Source of the DNA: Fen-1273 sp963837815
GTDB taxonomy: Bacteria > Bacteroidota > Ignavibacteria > UBA10030 > UBA6906
Reading direction: 5' to 3'
Assembly (NCBI GenBank): GCA_963837815.1
Contig: CAWIOS010000012.1
Span: 620,001 to 684,000, forward strand
Length of the DNA: 64,000 bases
The notes below the pieces were generated by a model, which was given only the letters and a program-made list of their open reading frames with translations, did not search any database and had not been told where the DNA came from. Below are positions 9,601 to 16,253 of this stretch, one piece after another (position 1 is the first letter of the stretch; every line of letters starts with the position of its first letter). A program made the translations under genes and the position numbers.

Positions 9601-10472
9601 CAGACGCTGATCCGGACCCAGTCGCCGGCACTGACGGACGAACCGGCGCCAAGACTGCCGAACGGAATCCGCTGCGTGCCGACGAATCCGTCGTGCACGG
9701 CGCGCCCCGCGGGCATGTTGAACATCAGGGAGTTCGTCCCCGTGTGCGAAAAGGCCGTCGTCACCCTCGTGTTCTCAAAACCGTTGGCGAGGAGACCGTC
9801 GTTTCCGCCGTTCGGCGGGAGCCAGTAATACCACCCGGTCGGGACGCCCACGGACGTGTTCCAGTCCTGTCCCGCCCACTGTCCCGCGCGGCCGTAGAAG
9901 ATGAAGTCATCCGCCCACACGGTGCCGGTGGCGTTCTTGCCACCGACGAACTTCACGATCACCGAGTACGCGGTCTTCGGCAGCACGGTCTGTCCGGGGC
10001 TGTTCGTGTCCGCCACGAACCCCGTGCTCGAGGCCGTCGTCTGGTTCACCGGGAGTTTTGTCTCCCCGATAAACGCACCGAGTGTATCGTAGAAGTCGTA
10101 CGCCACGTACCACTTCGCGTCGTTTGTCGCGGGGTTCGTGTTGACGCCCGACGTCATCACGTACGCGCCGAGGAGTATGTCCACGTTATTCGGCACGCTC
10201 GGCGACCAGATGTCGCACATGTTCGTCGATATCCAGGACGCGGTATCGGACGTTGTCGTCTTCGTGATCTTGAGCGAATGACCCATCGAGCGGAACTGAT
10301 CGGTCGCCCATGTGAGCGTCGCGCCCGCAGGCTGTCCGCCCATCGTCCAGTAGGCCGGAAGCGCCCCCTCGAAACTTCCGATCGAGGGAAGGTCCGTCGC
10401 CTGAGCGAAGGCCATCCCCGTCGCGAATGTCACGAGGAGGACGGGCCAGAACCAGTGTGTAATTCTACGCAT
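6666..10472 (-). CDS. Secreted protein with three double carbohydrate-binding-like repeats and T9SS sorting domain
   Basis: A 1268-aa protein. The ATG at 10472 follows GGGAGG six bases upstream, so it is preferred over the in-frame TTG two codons earlier. A signal peptide (..WPVLLVTFATGMAFAQ) is followed by three repeats of about 365-390 aa at roughly 31-394, 395-782 and 783-1165. Each repeat has two beta-sandwich-like halves: GGFEGALPAYW...ADDFIFYGR and GWYYWLPPNGGN...YFDDL. They resemble CBM4/9/22-type modules. Residues about 1170-1268 form a T9SS C-terminal domain with YPNPFNPTTTIEF and GMYFYRLETG. It probably displays glycan-binding modules on the cell surface. No catalytic domain is visible. 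It lies between the LacI gene and the receptor gene. Confidence 0.8.
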   Translation of the reverse strand: MRRITHWFWPVLLVTFATGMAFAQATDLPSIGSFEGALPAYWTMGGQPAGATLTWATDQFRSMGHSLKITKTTTSDTASWISTNMCDIWSPSVPNNVDILLGAYVMTSGVNTNPATNDAKWYVAYDFYDTLGAFIGETKLPVNQTTASSTGFVADTNSPGQTVLPKTAYSVIVKFVGGKNATGTVWADDFIFYGRAGQWAGQDWNTSVGVPTGWYYWLPPNGGNDGLLANGFENTRVTTAFSHTGTNSLMFNMPAGRAVHDGFVGTQRIPFGSLGAGSSVSAGDWVRISVWIKATGLFPDSAALYPGTWAVGFTPLFFAQAGNNAGYNPVGPQVDYTFAFPAVTSFDWTQYTLDVQLPTGVGAQYLETRLHVYNQFVGTIYFDDLSVTKIDMPQVAAVGGFEGALPAYWSMGNQPAGATLTWATDQSRSLGHSLKITKTATSDTASWISGNMCDIWSPNVPNNVDILLGAYVMTSGVNTNPATNDAKWYVAYDFYDTLGAFIGETKLPVNQTTASSTGFVADTNSPGQTVLPKTAYKVIVKFVGGKNATGTVWADDFIFYGRAGQWAGQDWNTSVGVPTGWYYWLPPNGGNDGLLANGFENTRVTTAAAHTGTHSLMFNMPAGRAVHDGFVGTQRFAFSGGGWGTNGPMSTVGTPSASTDRPFSVNAQPGDWVRISVWIKASGLFPDSAALYPGTWAVGFTPLFFAQAGNNAGYNPVGPQVDYTFAFPSVTAFDWTQYTLDVQIPTAVGAQFMEVRLHVYNQFVGTVYFDDLDVQKLDVPQVAAVGGFEGTLPAYWTMGGQPAGATLSWATDQYRSMGHSLKITKTATSDTASWISTNMCDIWSPNVPNNVDILLGAYVKTSGVNTNPATNDAKWYVAYDFYDTAGAFIGETKLPVNQSTATSTGFVADTNSPGQTVLPKTAYKVIVKFVGGKNATGTVWADDFIFYGRAGQWAGQDWNTSVGVPTGWYYWLPPNGGNDGLIANGFENTMVTTAYAHTGTHSLMFNMPAGRAVHDGFIGTQRFNFTGTTWGGNGPAGNALATGTNPFGITAKAGDILELSVWIQASGLFPDSAALYPGTWAVGFTPLFFAQAGNNAGYNPVGPQVDYTFLFPKATSFNWTQYKLNVTVPTGVAAQFMEARLHVYNQFVGTVYFDDLNIRVAGTTLSVAPGSDGTPKTFELSNNYPNPFNPTTTIEFGVPHSAQIAIMIYNVLGQRVRMLVDHEQRAAGRYSVVWDGRDDAGSTVGSGMYFYRLETGNVAIVKKMLMLK
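6977..10380 (-). repeat. Three in-frame long direct repeats within one gene
   Basis: Three units, approximately 9289-10380, 8125-9288 and 6977-8124. Over 100 bp is essentially identical in all three, for example around 7561-7660, 8725-8825 and 9825-9925. Synonymous sites are largely conserved too, which points to recent duplication or ongoing gene conversion. The units differ most in the linker near 7310-7390, 8460-8560 and 9620-9670. Confidence 0.9.
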
Positions 10473-10537
10473 AACCAACCTCCCGAATATATGTAAATGA
10501 TGTGAAACGTGAATTTATACAGCTCTCCGCCACCGAC

Positions 10538-11575
10538 TTAATCTTCCACATGCACCGACGACACCGTCGACTCCCTGACAATGAGCTCGACAGGCACATG
10601 CGTTGTAACAACTATGTTTGTCTTTGCCGTGATGCTCTCCACGACCCTCTGCACGGCGATCTTCCCCATTTCCTCTTTGAAGACGCGGATCGTGGTAAGG
10701 CGGGGTTCGATATGGGCGCCCATGTCGATGTCGTCGAACCCGACGATCGCGACATCGTGCGGTATGCGCATGCCGCGGGACTTGAGGTGCCTCACGCAGC
10801 CTATCGCCATGGCGTCATTGACCGCGAATATCGCGGTGGGGTTCGCACCGGCAGCAAAGAGCCGCTCCGCCGCGGAGCTTCCTCCCGCCACCGACGTCGC
10901 CTTCTCCTCCGTGATTTCGTACGTCTCTTCGAGCTCGACCCCGGCCTGATGGAGCGTGTTCTTGTACGCCGCGTAGCGTTCCGAAATGCTCGGATGCCGG
11001 ATGTCCCCGCCCAGGAAGGCGATCCGTCTGTGGCCGAGCGCCAGGAGGTGCTCCACGGCCAGCGTCCCCCCCCGCCAGTTGTCGATCAGGACCGCGGAAT
11101 GGAGAGCCCTTTTCATCTCGTAATCGACGAGGACAATGGGGAGGCCGAGCGAATCGATGTAGGAAATCAGTTTCTCGTTCACCTTGCCGGCGATGATGAT
11201 GCCGTCGACGTTCCGTTCGAGAAGAAACCTGGGGACGTACTCCTCCGGATCGAACTGATCTCCCACCGTCGTCAGGAGGATGTAGAAATTGTGGACACGG
11301 GCTTCGAACTCGGTCCCGAGAAATATGCGGGTGTAAAAGGGCTCCGCCTGGGAGAAGTGCTCTTCGGAAAGGATGAATCCGATGTTGCCGCTTGTTTTGG
11401 AGGCGAGGCCGCGCGCGGAGCGCGTCGGATGGTAGGAGAGCTCCCTGACGACCTTGAGGACCGACTCGCGCGTTTCGGGGCTGACATACCCCCTGTTGTT
11501 GATAACGAGAGACACCGTCGACAGGGATAATCCCGCTTTTCTGGCTACATCTCGGATGGTCGGGCGGTGCTTCAC
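10538..11575 (-). CDS. LacI-family transcriptional repressor
   Basis: About 345 aa from a GTG at 11575, chosen because GAGGA lies seven bases upstream; a TTG two codons earlier is also in frame. The N-terminal helix-turn-helix (PTIRDVARKAGLSLSTVS, then VSLVINNRGYVSPETR) is followed by a PBP1-like sugar-binding domain (NIGFILSEEHFSQ.., VNDAMAIGCVRHLKSRG, DVAIVGFDDIDMG). Family members bind a palindromic operator and release it on binding a sugar effector. It lies upstream of the CBM-repeat/receptor genes on the same strand and divergent to a glycoside-hydrolase-like gene. The operator at 11711-11730 overlaps its own promoter, which suggests autoregulation of the whole series. Confidence 0.93.
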   Translation of the reverse strand: MKHRPTIRDVARKAGLSLSTVSLVINNRGYVSPETRESVLKVVRELSYHPTRSARGLASKTSGNIGFILSEEHFSQAEPFYTRIFLGTEFEARVHNFYILLTTVGDQFDPEEYVPRFLLERNVDGIIIAGKVNEKLISYIDSLGLPIVLVDYEMKRALHSAVLIDNWRGGTLAVEHLLALGHRRIAFLGGDIRHPSISERYAAYKNTLHQAGVELEETYEITEEKATSVAGGSSAAERLFAAGANPTAIFAVNDAMAIGCVRHLKSRGMRIPHDVAIVGFDDIDMGAHIEPRLTTIRVFKEEMGKIAVQRVVESITAKTNIVVTTHVPVELIVRESTVSSVHVED

Positions 11576-11710
11576 TCGCAATTCCTCGAAACGCTTTAAG
11601 GTCCGGAGCAGGTAGAAAGGGGCTAGATGTGTCTCATTCGACCAAAATGTGAATAAATGCCAGTTTCTAGAGAGATTACGCTGTGGATGCGTGCCGCGGA
11701 ATCAGACCGG

Positions 11711-11730
11711 GTATCGAAACGTTTTGATAC
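11711..11730. promoter_or_regulatory. LacI-type operator palindrome
   Basis: A 20-bp near-perfect palindrome with half-site GTATC(G/A)AAAC around a central CG, i.e. the AAACGTTT core typical of LacI/GalR operators. Only one symmetric position mismatches. It lies in the divergent space between the LacI gene and the propeller hydrolase gene and covers the -10 of the LacI promoter. Confidence 0.8.
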
Positions 11731-11755
11731 TACGGAACGTGACGATGAAAGTCAA
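11727..11755 (-). promoter_or_regulatory. Candidate promoter of the LacI/receptor operon
   Basis: On the minus strand, TTGACT (11755-11750), a 17-bp spacer and TAGTAT (11732-11727) form a good sigma-70-like promoter. The -10 overlaps the LacI operator by four bases, so bound repressor should block transcription. The expected 5' leader to the GTG at 11575 is about 145 nt. Confidence 0.6.
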
Positions 11756-11855
11756 GTCTTTTTTGTGGTTAATCCCATCGGATGAGTGAATAACGGAAAT
11801 AGGAATTGCGATTCAGCGAAAAGTCGGATAGATTACTCCGCGAATCACACCGATC

Positions 11856-13013
11856 ATGAAAGGGACCGCACTGAAAGACGAACACACGAACGAGGCTGCC
11901 GGGGAAACTGAAGGGGAGATCACGTTTCCCTCGGAGGCGTATGCCGAGCGCTGGCGGAAGCAGGTCTTCAACCCGGCCGACTACTGGGGGGGATTCCCCC
12001 CGGGGGAGGCGGATGAACGGGAGATGTGGCGCGGAGCTCCATGGGCAATAGGCCCGTTCACGAAACATCCCGGGAACCCCGTCCTCGCACCGACTCCCGG
12101 CGCATGGGACACCGGGAGGATGGACGGAGGCGTGCACAACGGCGGGGTCGTCGTACGGGACGGACTCTTCTACTACGTCTACAGGGGAGAACGCCCGCTC
12201 GACGTGAAGATGAAGAGCGATTTTGACTACATGTGCGACATCGGCGTCGCCACCTCACCCGACGGGGTGCATTTTACGAAGGACACTGAGCACAGCCCGT
12301 TTTTCCGGAAGGGGGCGGACCACAGGTACAGCTACGAAGACGTCAACATTGTCGAGCACCGGGGGACATATTACCTGTTCTGCAACCAGTGGGACTGGGA
12401 GCACCAGGCGGACCATTCCGTGAACGGAACGTTCCTCGCGACATCCACCGACCTCCTCCACTGGAAGAAACACGGGATCGTCTTTCCGCGGGCGACCCGC
12501 ACGCACAGGAACGGCGTCGTGCTCCACGACCCGCACAACAGGGCGGTGAAGGCAAACGGAAAATTTGTCATGTATATTAATGACGGGCTCGTCGCGTACT
12601 CCGACAATCTGCTCCACTGGGAGTCGCGCGAGGTCGCGGAGCGTTGGCCCGGTGGAGAGGGGTGCCTCGCGCTCGCCCACCACTCAAAGGAACGCCCCGA
12701 CGACATCATCCTCTTTACGGGGGGAAACCACACGGGACATTTCTATGCGATCGGGGAGGTCCTCTTCTCACTGACTGAGCCGGAGCGACCCCGGGCCTGG
12801 CTTCCCCGGCCCGTTCTCGCGGCGCAGGAGTCGTACCCGTGGGAACGCGGACTCGAGGCCGCACCTCCCCACAGGCCGATCTCGACGTTCCGCGACTGCA
12901 TATTCTTCAACGCGCTGACGCTCCACGGCGGCGCATGGTGGCTGTACTACGGGGGGAGCGAGTATTACACGTGCCTTGCGACCGCCCCGGCATCGAAGGA
13001 CGTCCCCGCGTAG
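11856..13013 (+). CDS. Five-bladed beta-propeller glycosidase/phosphorylase-like protein (GH130/GH43 superfamily)
   Basis: A 385-aa protein without a signal peptide, so probably cytoplasmic. Propeller-type blade motifs recur: GPFTKHPGNPVLAPTP, NGGVVVRDGLFYYVYRGER, DIGVATSPDGVHFTK, YEDVNIVEHRGTYYLF, LATSTDLLHWKKHGIVF, VAYSDNLLHWESREV and WWLYYGGSEYY. This pattern of 'sample data, then days/terms of contract' blades is that of GH130 mannoside phosphorylases and related GH43/32/68 enzymes. The catalytic residues cannot be assigned with certainty. Divergent to LacI and sharing its operator region, it probably processes the imported oligosaccharide. No clear Shine-Dalgarno precedes the ATG. Confidence 0.75.
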   Translation: MKGTALKDEHTNEAAGETEGEITFPSEAYAERWRKQVFNPADYWGGFPPGEADEREMWRGAPWAIGPFTKHPGNPVLAPTPGAWDTGRMDGGVHNGGVVVRDGLFYYVYRGERPLDVKMKSDFDYMCDIGVATSPDGVHFTKDTEHSPFFRKGADHRYSYEDVNIVEHRGTYYLFCNQWDWEHQADHSVNGTFLATSTDLLHWKKHGIVFPRATRTHRNGVVLHDPHNRAVKANGKFVMYINDGLVAYSDNLLHWESREVAERWPGGEGCLALAHHSKERPDDIILFTGGNHTGHFYAIGEVLFSLTEPERPRAWLPRPVLAAQESYPWERGLEAAPPHRPISTFRDCIFFNALTLHGGAWWLYYGGSEYYTCLATAPASKDVPA

Positions 13014-13015
13014 GC

Positions 13016-13044
13016 CGGCTCCCCCCCCGTCGAAGGGGGCTTTT
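13016..13044 (+). terminator. Weak terminator after the propeller hydrolase gene
   Basis: A run of C pairs with GGGGGC across CGTCGAA and is followed by TTTT, three bases after the stop codon. It overlaps the -35 element of the next promoter. Confidence 0.45.
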
Positions 13045-13073
13045 GACTTAAGGCGCGGAATTCCGTACTTTTT
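13042..13073 (+). promoter_or_regulatory. Candidate promoter of the TatA-zinc ribbon gene
   Basis: TTGACT (13043-13048), 17 bp, then TACTTT (13066-13071). The same bases also fit the Bacteroidota pattern: TTTG at 13042-13045, 20 bp, then TACTTTTT (consensus TAnnTTTG). Transcription would start shortly before the Shine-Dalgarno at about 13088. Confidence 0.5.
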
Positions 13074-13097
13074 GGCCATACACTCTCGGAGGAATTC

Positions 13098-13442
13098 ATG
13101 GGGAACCTCGGTGCAACCGAGCTCATCATCATCATCATCATCATTCTGATATTCTTCGGATCGAAGAAGATACCGGAACTCGCCGCAGGCCTCGGCAAGG
13201 GGATGAAAGAATTCAGGAAGGCAACGCGGGAGATACAGGAAGACCAGGAGGAAAGCGCCCCCGCGCTCAAGGCGCCGCAGCAGGAAATGACGACGTGCTA
13301 TTACTGCAACGCACGCGTGACGAAGGACGCGAGGTTCTGTCCCTCGTGCGGGAAGTCGCTTGCACCCCCCCGCTGCTCCAAGTGCCAGCGCGTCAACACG
13401 CTCGGCGCCAAGTTCTGCGCCGAATGCGGAGAGAAGCTCTGA
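13098..13442 (+). CDS. TatA/E-like protein fused to two zinc ribbons
   Basis: A 114-aa protein; GGAGGAATTC directly precedes the ATG. Residues 1-45 are TatA-like: one hydrophobic helix with a run of isoleucines, then the hinge FGSKKIPELAAGLGKGMKEF, which matches the TatA/E signature (FG..K.PEL...G). Residues 64-114 hold two rubredoxin-type ribbons: C67xxC70...C81xxC84 and C93xxC96...C107xxC110. TatA forms the twin-arginine translocation pore together with TatC, which is not in this window. The zinc ribbons replace the usual charged disordered tail and would face the cytoplasm. Isolated between a hydrolase and a convergent peptidase gene. Confidence 0.85.
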   Translation: MGNLGATELIIIIIIILIFFGSKKIPELAAGLGKGMKEFRKATREIQEDQEESAPALKAPQQEMTTCYYCNARVTKDARFCPSCGKSLAPPRCSKCQRVNTLGAKFCAECGEKL

Positions 13443-13479
13443 CGCCCGCTCCCCCGCAGAACCGTTGATGAAACACACA

Positions 13480-13515
13480 GGCCATCCCGCGCTCCCCGGA
13501 GAGCACGGGATGGCC
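13480..13515. terminator. Bidirectional terminator hairpin
   Basis: A perfect 10-bp stem (GGCCATCCCG / CGGGATGGCC) with an inner GCTC/GAGC pairing, located between the convergent TatA-like and S9 peptidase genes. Short T-rich stretches follow on both strands. Confidence 0.75.
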
Positions 13516-13544
13516 CGTCGTTTGAAGGCCTCTCCCCCCGCCCT

Positions 13545-16229
13545 TTACTTCGCGAGTTCCGTTGTCACGACCCCGCCCCCCATCGACTCGGGGATCTCAG
13601 CGTCATTCCTGACGATGCGCGGGGCCGCCGCCGTGATCCAGTACTTCAGCGCGCCTCTCCCGCCGTCGGCCGGCTTCACATCCACGACAAACGCATCGAA
13701 CGAGCCCGCGCCTGTGCTTATCTTCTCCCTCCCCGACACCGCGACCGTCATCGGCCTCACCTTCCAGGTCGAGGAATCGAACATGTTGAGCGTCGAGCGG
13801 TACCCCTCGGCGAGCGGGAGCGTGCACAGGGCGACGTCGATCCCCGCGTTGTCGGAGACGAGTTCCCCGGAAAACTTCACGTCGACCGGAGTCGCCTTCC
13901 CCTGCATCGTCATGGTTCCGGACACTCCATCCGGAGAAAACCGGAGAAGGAGCATGCCGGGACCCTGCTGCGCCGCCCGGTGGACGGTGCATGCCGTCCG
14001 CACGTCGATGTCGACCGTGTCCGTCCCCGCGCCCATCCCCCCTGTCGTGACGTCGACGACCCGCCAGACCTTCTTCCCGTTCGCGCGGGCGGCGGCGATG
14101 GACCTCCTCGTCGTCATGACCATCTTCTGCCCGCCCATCGAGAAACTTGTCGTGTACGTCTCCGCAAGGGGAGAGATCCTGGACGGCCTCAGGACCGCGG
14201 GGGGGGCCGGAGCCTCCACGCGCGCGGTGTCGGGGAGCTTGAGCGACGTCACGTTCACGGTGAGCACGTCGAGCCTCTTCTGCACCTCGGGCCCGACGCT
14301 TTCCTGGTACCGCCCGCCGACATGCTGCGCGAGGAATTTCTCCATCGCCGTGTAGAGCGCCATCCTGTTATCCCGCCCGGCGAACCCGTGCCCCTCGTCC
14401 GGGGCCACGAGATACTCGACCGGCCGGCCGCGGTCGCGCAGCGCGATGACGATCCGGTCCGATTCACCCCTGTTCACGCGCGGGTCGTTCGCCCCCTGCA
14501 CGACGAGAAGCGGGGCCCTGATGTTCCCCGCGAAGTTCAGCGGGGACTGGGACTCGAGCATCTTCAATTCCTCGGGCTTCGACATATCCCCCACCCGGAC
14601 GTCGAACATCTTTTTCACGGGGGCCCAGTAGGGAGGGATGGATTTCAGGAGTGTGATGATATTGGAAGGGCCGACGTACGAGACCCCAGCGGCGTACAGG
14701 TCGGGTGTGAACGCGAGCCCCGCGAGCGTCGCGTACCCCCCGTACGAGCCGCCGTATATCGCCACCCTCTTCGGATCCGCGATCTTCGCCGCGACGAGGT
14801 ACTTCACGCCGTCGCTGATGTCGTGCTGCATAAACCCCGTCCCCCACTGCTTGTTCCCCGCATTCAGGAACTTCTTCCCGTACCCTGTGGAGCCCCTGAA
14901 GTTCGGCATCAGGACGCCGTACCCCCTGTTCGCCAGAAACTGAGCTTCCGGATCGTACCCCCATGAACTCCTCCCCCACGGCCCCCCGTGGACCAGAATC
15001 ACCACGGGAAGATTCTCCGCAGGAACGCCCCGGGGAAGGAGGAGGTAGGCGGGAATGACGAGCCCGTCGCGCGAGGCGTACCGGACCGGCTTTTCGGGGG
15101 CAAGGTCCGCCGAAGGGAGATCGGGTCTCGCGTCATAGAGAAGTTCGGCCTTCCCCGTTGTGCGGTCGAACAGGTACCGGGAGCCCGGATTCACGTCGCT
15201 CGAAACGCCGACAAGGGAGACGTTCTCGTCGAGCGTCGACGACCCGAATGAATACTCGCCGGGCGGCAGGACCTTCTTCATCTGCTCCCACTGGCGCGCG
15301 AACTGCTCCTGCTTCGGATAGACGCGCATGCGGTCGCCCACATACACGGTAGCCAGGAGCTCGTTGGAGACGTCGGAGAAAATAGCGGTCGAGAAATCGA
15401 CCTCGTTGTCGGGATCCTTCTCCACGAGCGTGGTCGTCCTGGTCTTCATGTCGAACAGCTCAAGCTGCGTCCTGTCGGTTTCCGCCCCTCTGTTCGTGGC
15501 GAGGTAGAATTTGTTCCCGTCCGGCGTGAACCGGAGGAGGGAGCACTCTTCCTGTTCATTCACGGAATAAATACTGACGAGAGCATCCCCGTCGATGCGG
15601 AGGACCTCAGTTCCCCCGTCCGCGGTCTGCCGCACGCCGAGCCTGAGGTTCCCTGCGAGATCCGTCAGCCACCCGACAATGTTCTTGTCGTTCTTCCAGA
15701 GGAGCGTTTTCGCCCCCGTGCCGATGTTGAGTCGGTACACATCGTGGAGGTCCGGGCGCCTGTCGTTCACGCCGATGATGATCTCGCCGGGCGTCGTGCG
15801 GGGGAGGTCGATGATTTCGACGCGGATCTTTCCCCCGGGGGTCAGATCCCGTGTGCGCGCAGCGGGTTCGCCGGCCGCCTCCGGATCCACCGCGTACAGC
15901 CTGTAGTTCTCGTCTCCCCCCTTGTCCTGGACGTACAGGACGAACTTGCTGTCCAGGGACCAGAAATATGAACTGACGGGCCGCGCCGTGTCGGCGGTCA
16001 TGGGCCGCGCGCGCTCGAACGGTTCGGAGCGGCCCTTCACCCAGATGTTACGCACGCCGTTCAGCGGTTTCAGGAACGAGATGTACCGGCCGTCGGGCGA
16101 AATCTGCGAACCCGAGATGTCCGGGTCACCGAAGAAGAGCTCCCTGTCGATCAGCGGCGGGAGCTGTGCGAGACCGGAAGGGAAGAATCCCAGGACAAGG
16201 AGAAGGGAGAGGATCGCTCTGCGAATCAT
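13545..16229 (-). CDS. S9 family prolyl-oligopeptidase-like peptidase with C-terminal extension
   Basis: An 894-aa secreted protein with signal peptide (MIRRAILSLLLVLGFFPSGLAQ). Residues about 30-380 are a beta-propeller (GSQISPDGRYISFLKP, YFWSLDSKFVLYVQD). Residues about 390-640 are the alpha/beta-hydrolase domain with Ser495 in GGSYGGY, Asp582 in GANDPR and His614 in DEGHGF, so the triad is complete. It should cleave short peptides in the periplasm. After residue 650 there is an extra domain of about 240 aa, rich in beta-strand (MGGQKMVMTTRR.., YRSTLNMFDSSTWKVR.., ISTGAGSFDAFVVDVK), similar in style to DUF3108-type lipocalin-like barrels. The family usually ends near residue 650. It lies 24 bp after the isoprenoid-synthase-like gene. 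Confidence 0.92.
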   Translation of the reverse strand: MIRRAILSLLLVLGFFPSGLAQLPPLIDRELFFGDPDISGSQISPDGRYISFLKPLNGVRNIWVKGRSEPFERARPMTADTARPVSSYFWSLDSKFVLYVQDKGGDENYRLYAVDPEAAGEPAARTRDLTPGGKIRVEIIDLPRTTPGEIIIGVNDRRPDLHDVYRLNIGTGAKTLLWKNDKNIVGWLTDLAGNLRLGVRQTADGGTEVLRIDGDALVSIYSVNEQEECSLLRFTPDGNKFYLATNRGAETDRTQLELFDMKTRTTTLVEKDPDNEVDFSTAIFSDVSNELLATVYVGDRMRVYPKQEQFARQWEQMKKVLPPGEYSFGSSTLDENVSLVGVSSDVNPGSRYLFDRTTGKAELLYDARPDLPSADLAPEKPVRYASRDGLVIPAYLLLPRGVPAENLPVVILVHGGPWGRSSWGYDPEAQFLANRGYGVLMPNFRGSTGYGKKFLNAGNKQWGTGFMQHDISDGVKYLVAAKIADPKRVAIYGGSYGGYATLAGLAFTPDLYAAGVSYVGPSNIITLLKSIPPYWAPVKKMFDVRVGDMSKPEELKMLESQSPLNFAGNIRAPLLVVQGANDPRVNRGESDRIVIALRDRGRPVEYLVAPDEGHGFAGRDNRMALYTAMEKFLAQHVGGRYQESVGPEVQKRLDVLTVNVTSLKLPDTARVEAPAPPAVLRPSRISPLAETYTTSFSMGGQKMVMTTRRSIAAARANGKKVWRVVDVTTGGMGAGTDTVDIDVRTACTVHRAAQQGPGMLLLRFSPDGVSGTMTMQGKATPVDVKFSGELVSDNAGIDVALCTLPLAEGYRSTLNMFDSSTWKVRPMTVAVSGREKISTGAGSFDAFVVDVKPADGGRGALKYWITAAAPRIVRNDAEIPESMGGGVVTTELAK

Positions 16230-16253
16230 CGGAGTTGTTGTCCTTTCTGTGAG

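Noticed and set aside
10502..10520. Possible second LacI operator upstream of the repeat-protein gene
   Set aside because: Only a GAAACGT half-site is present; the other half does not match.
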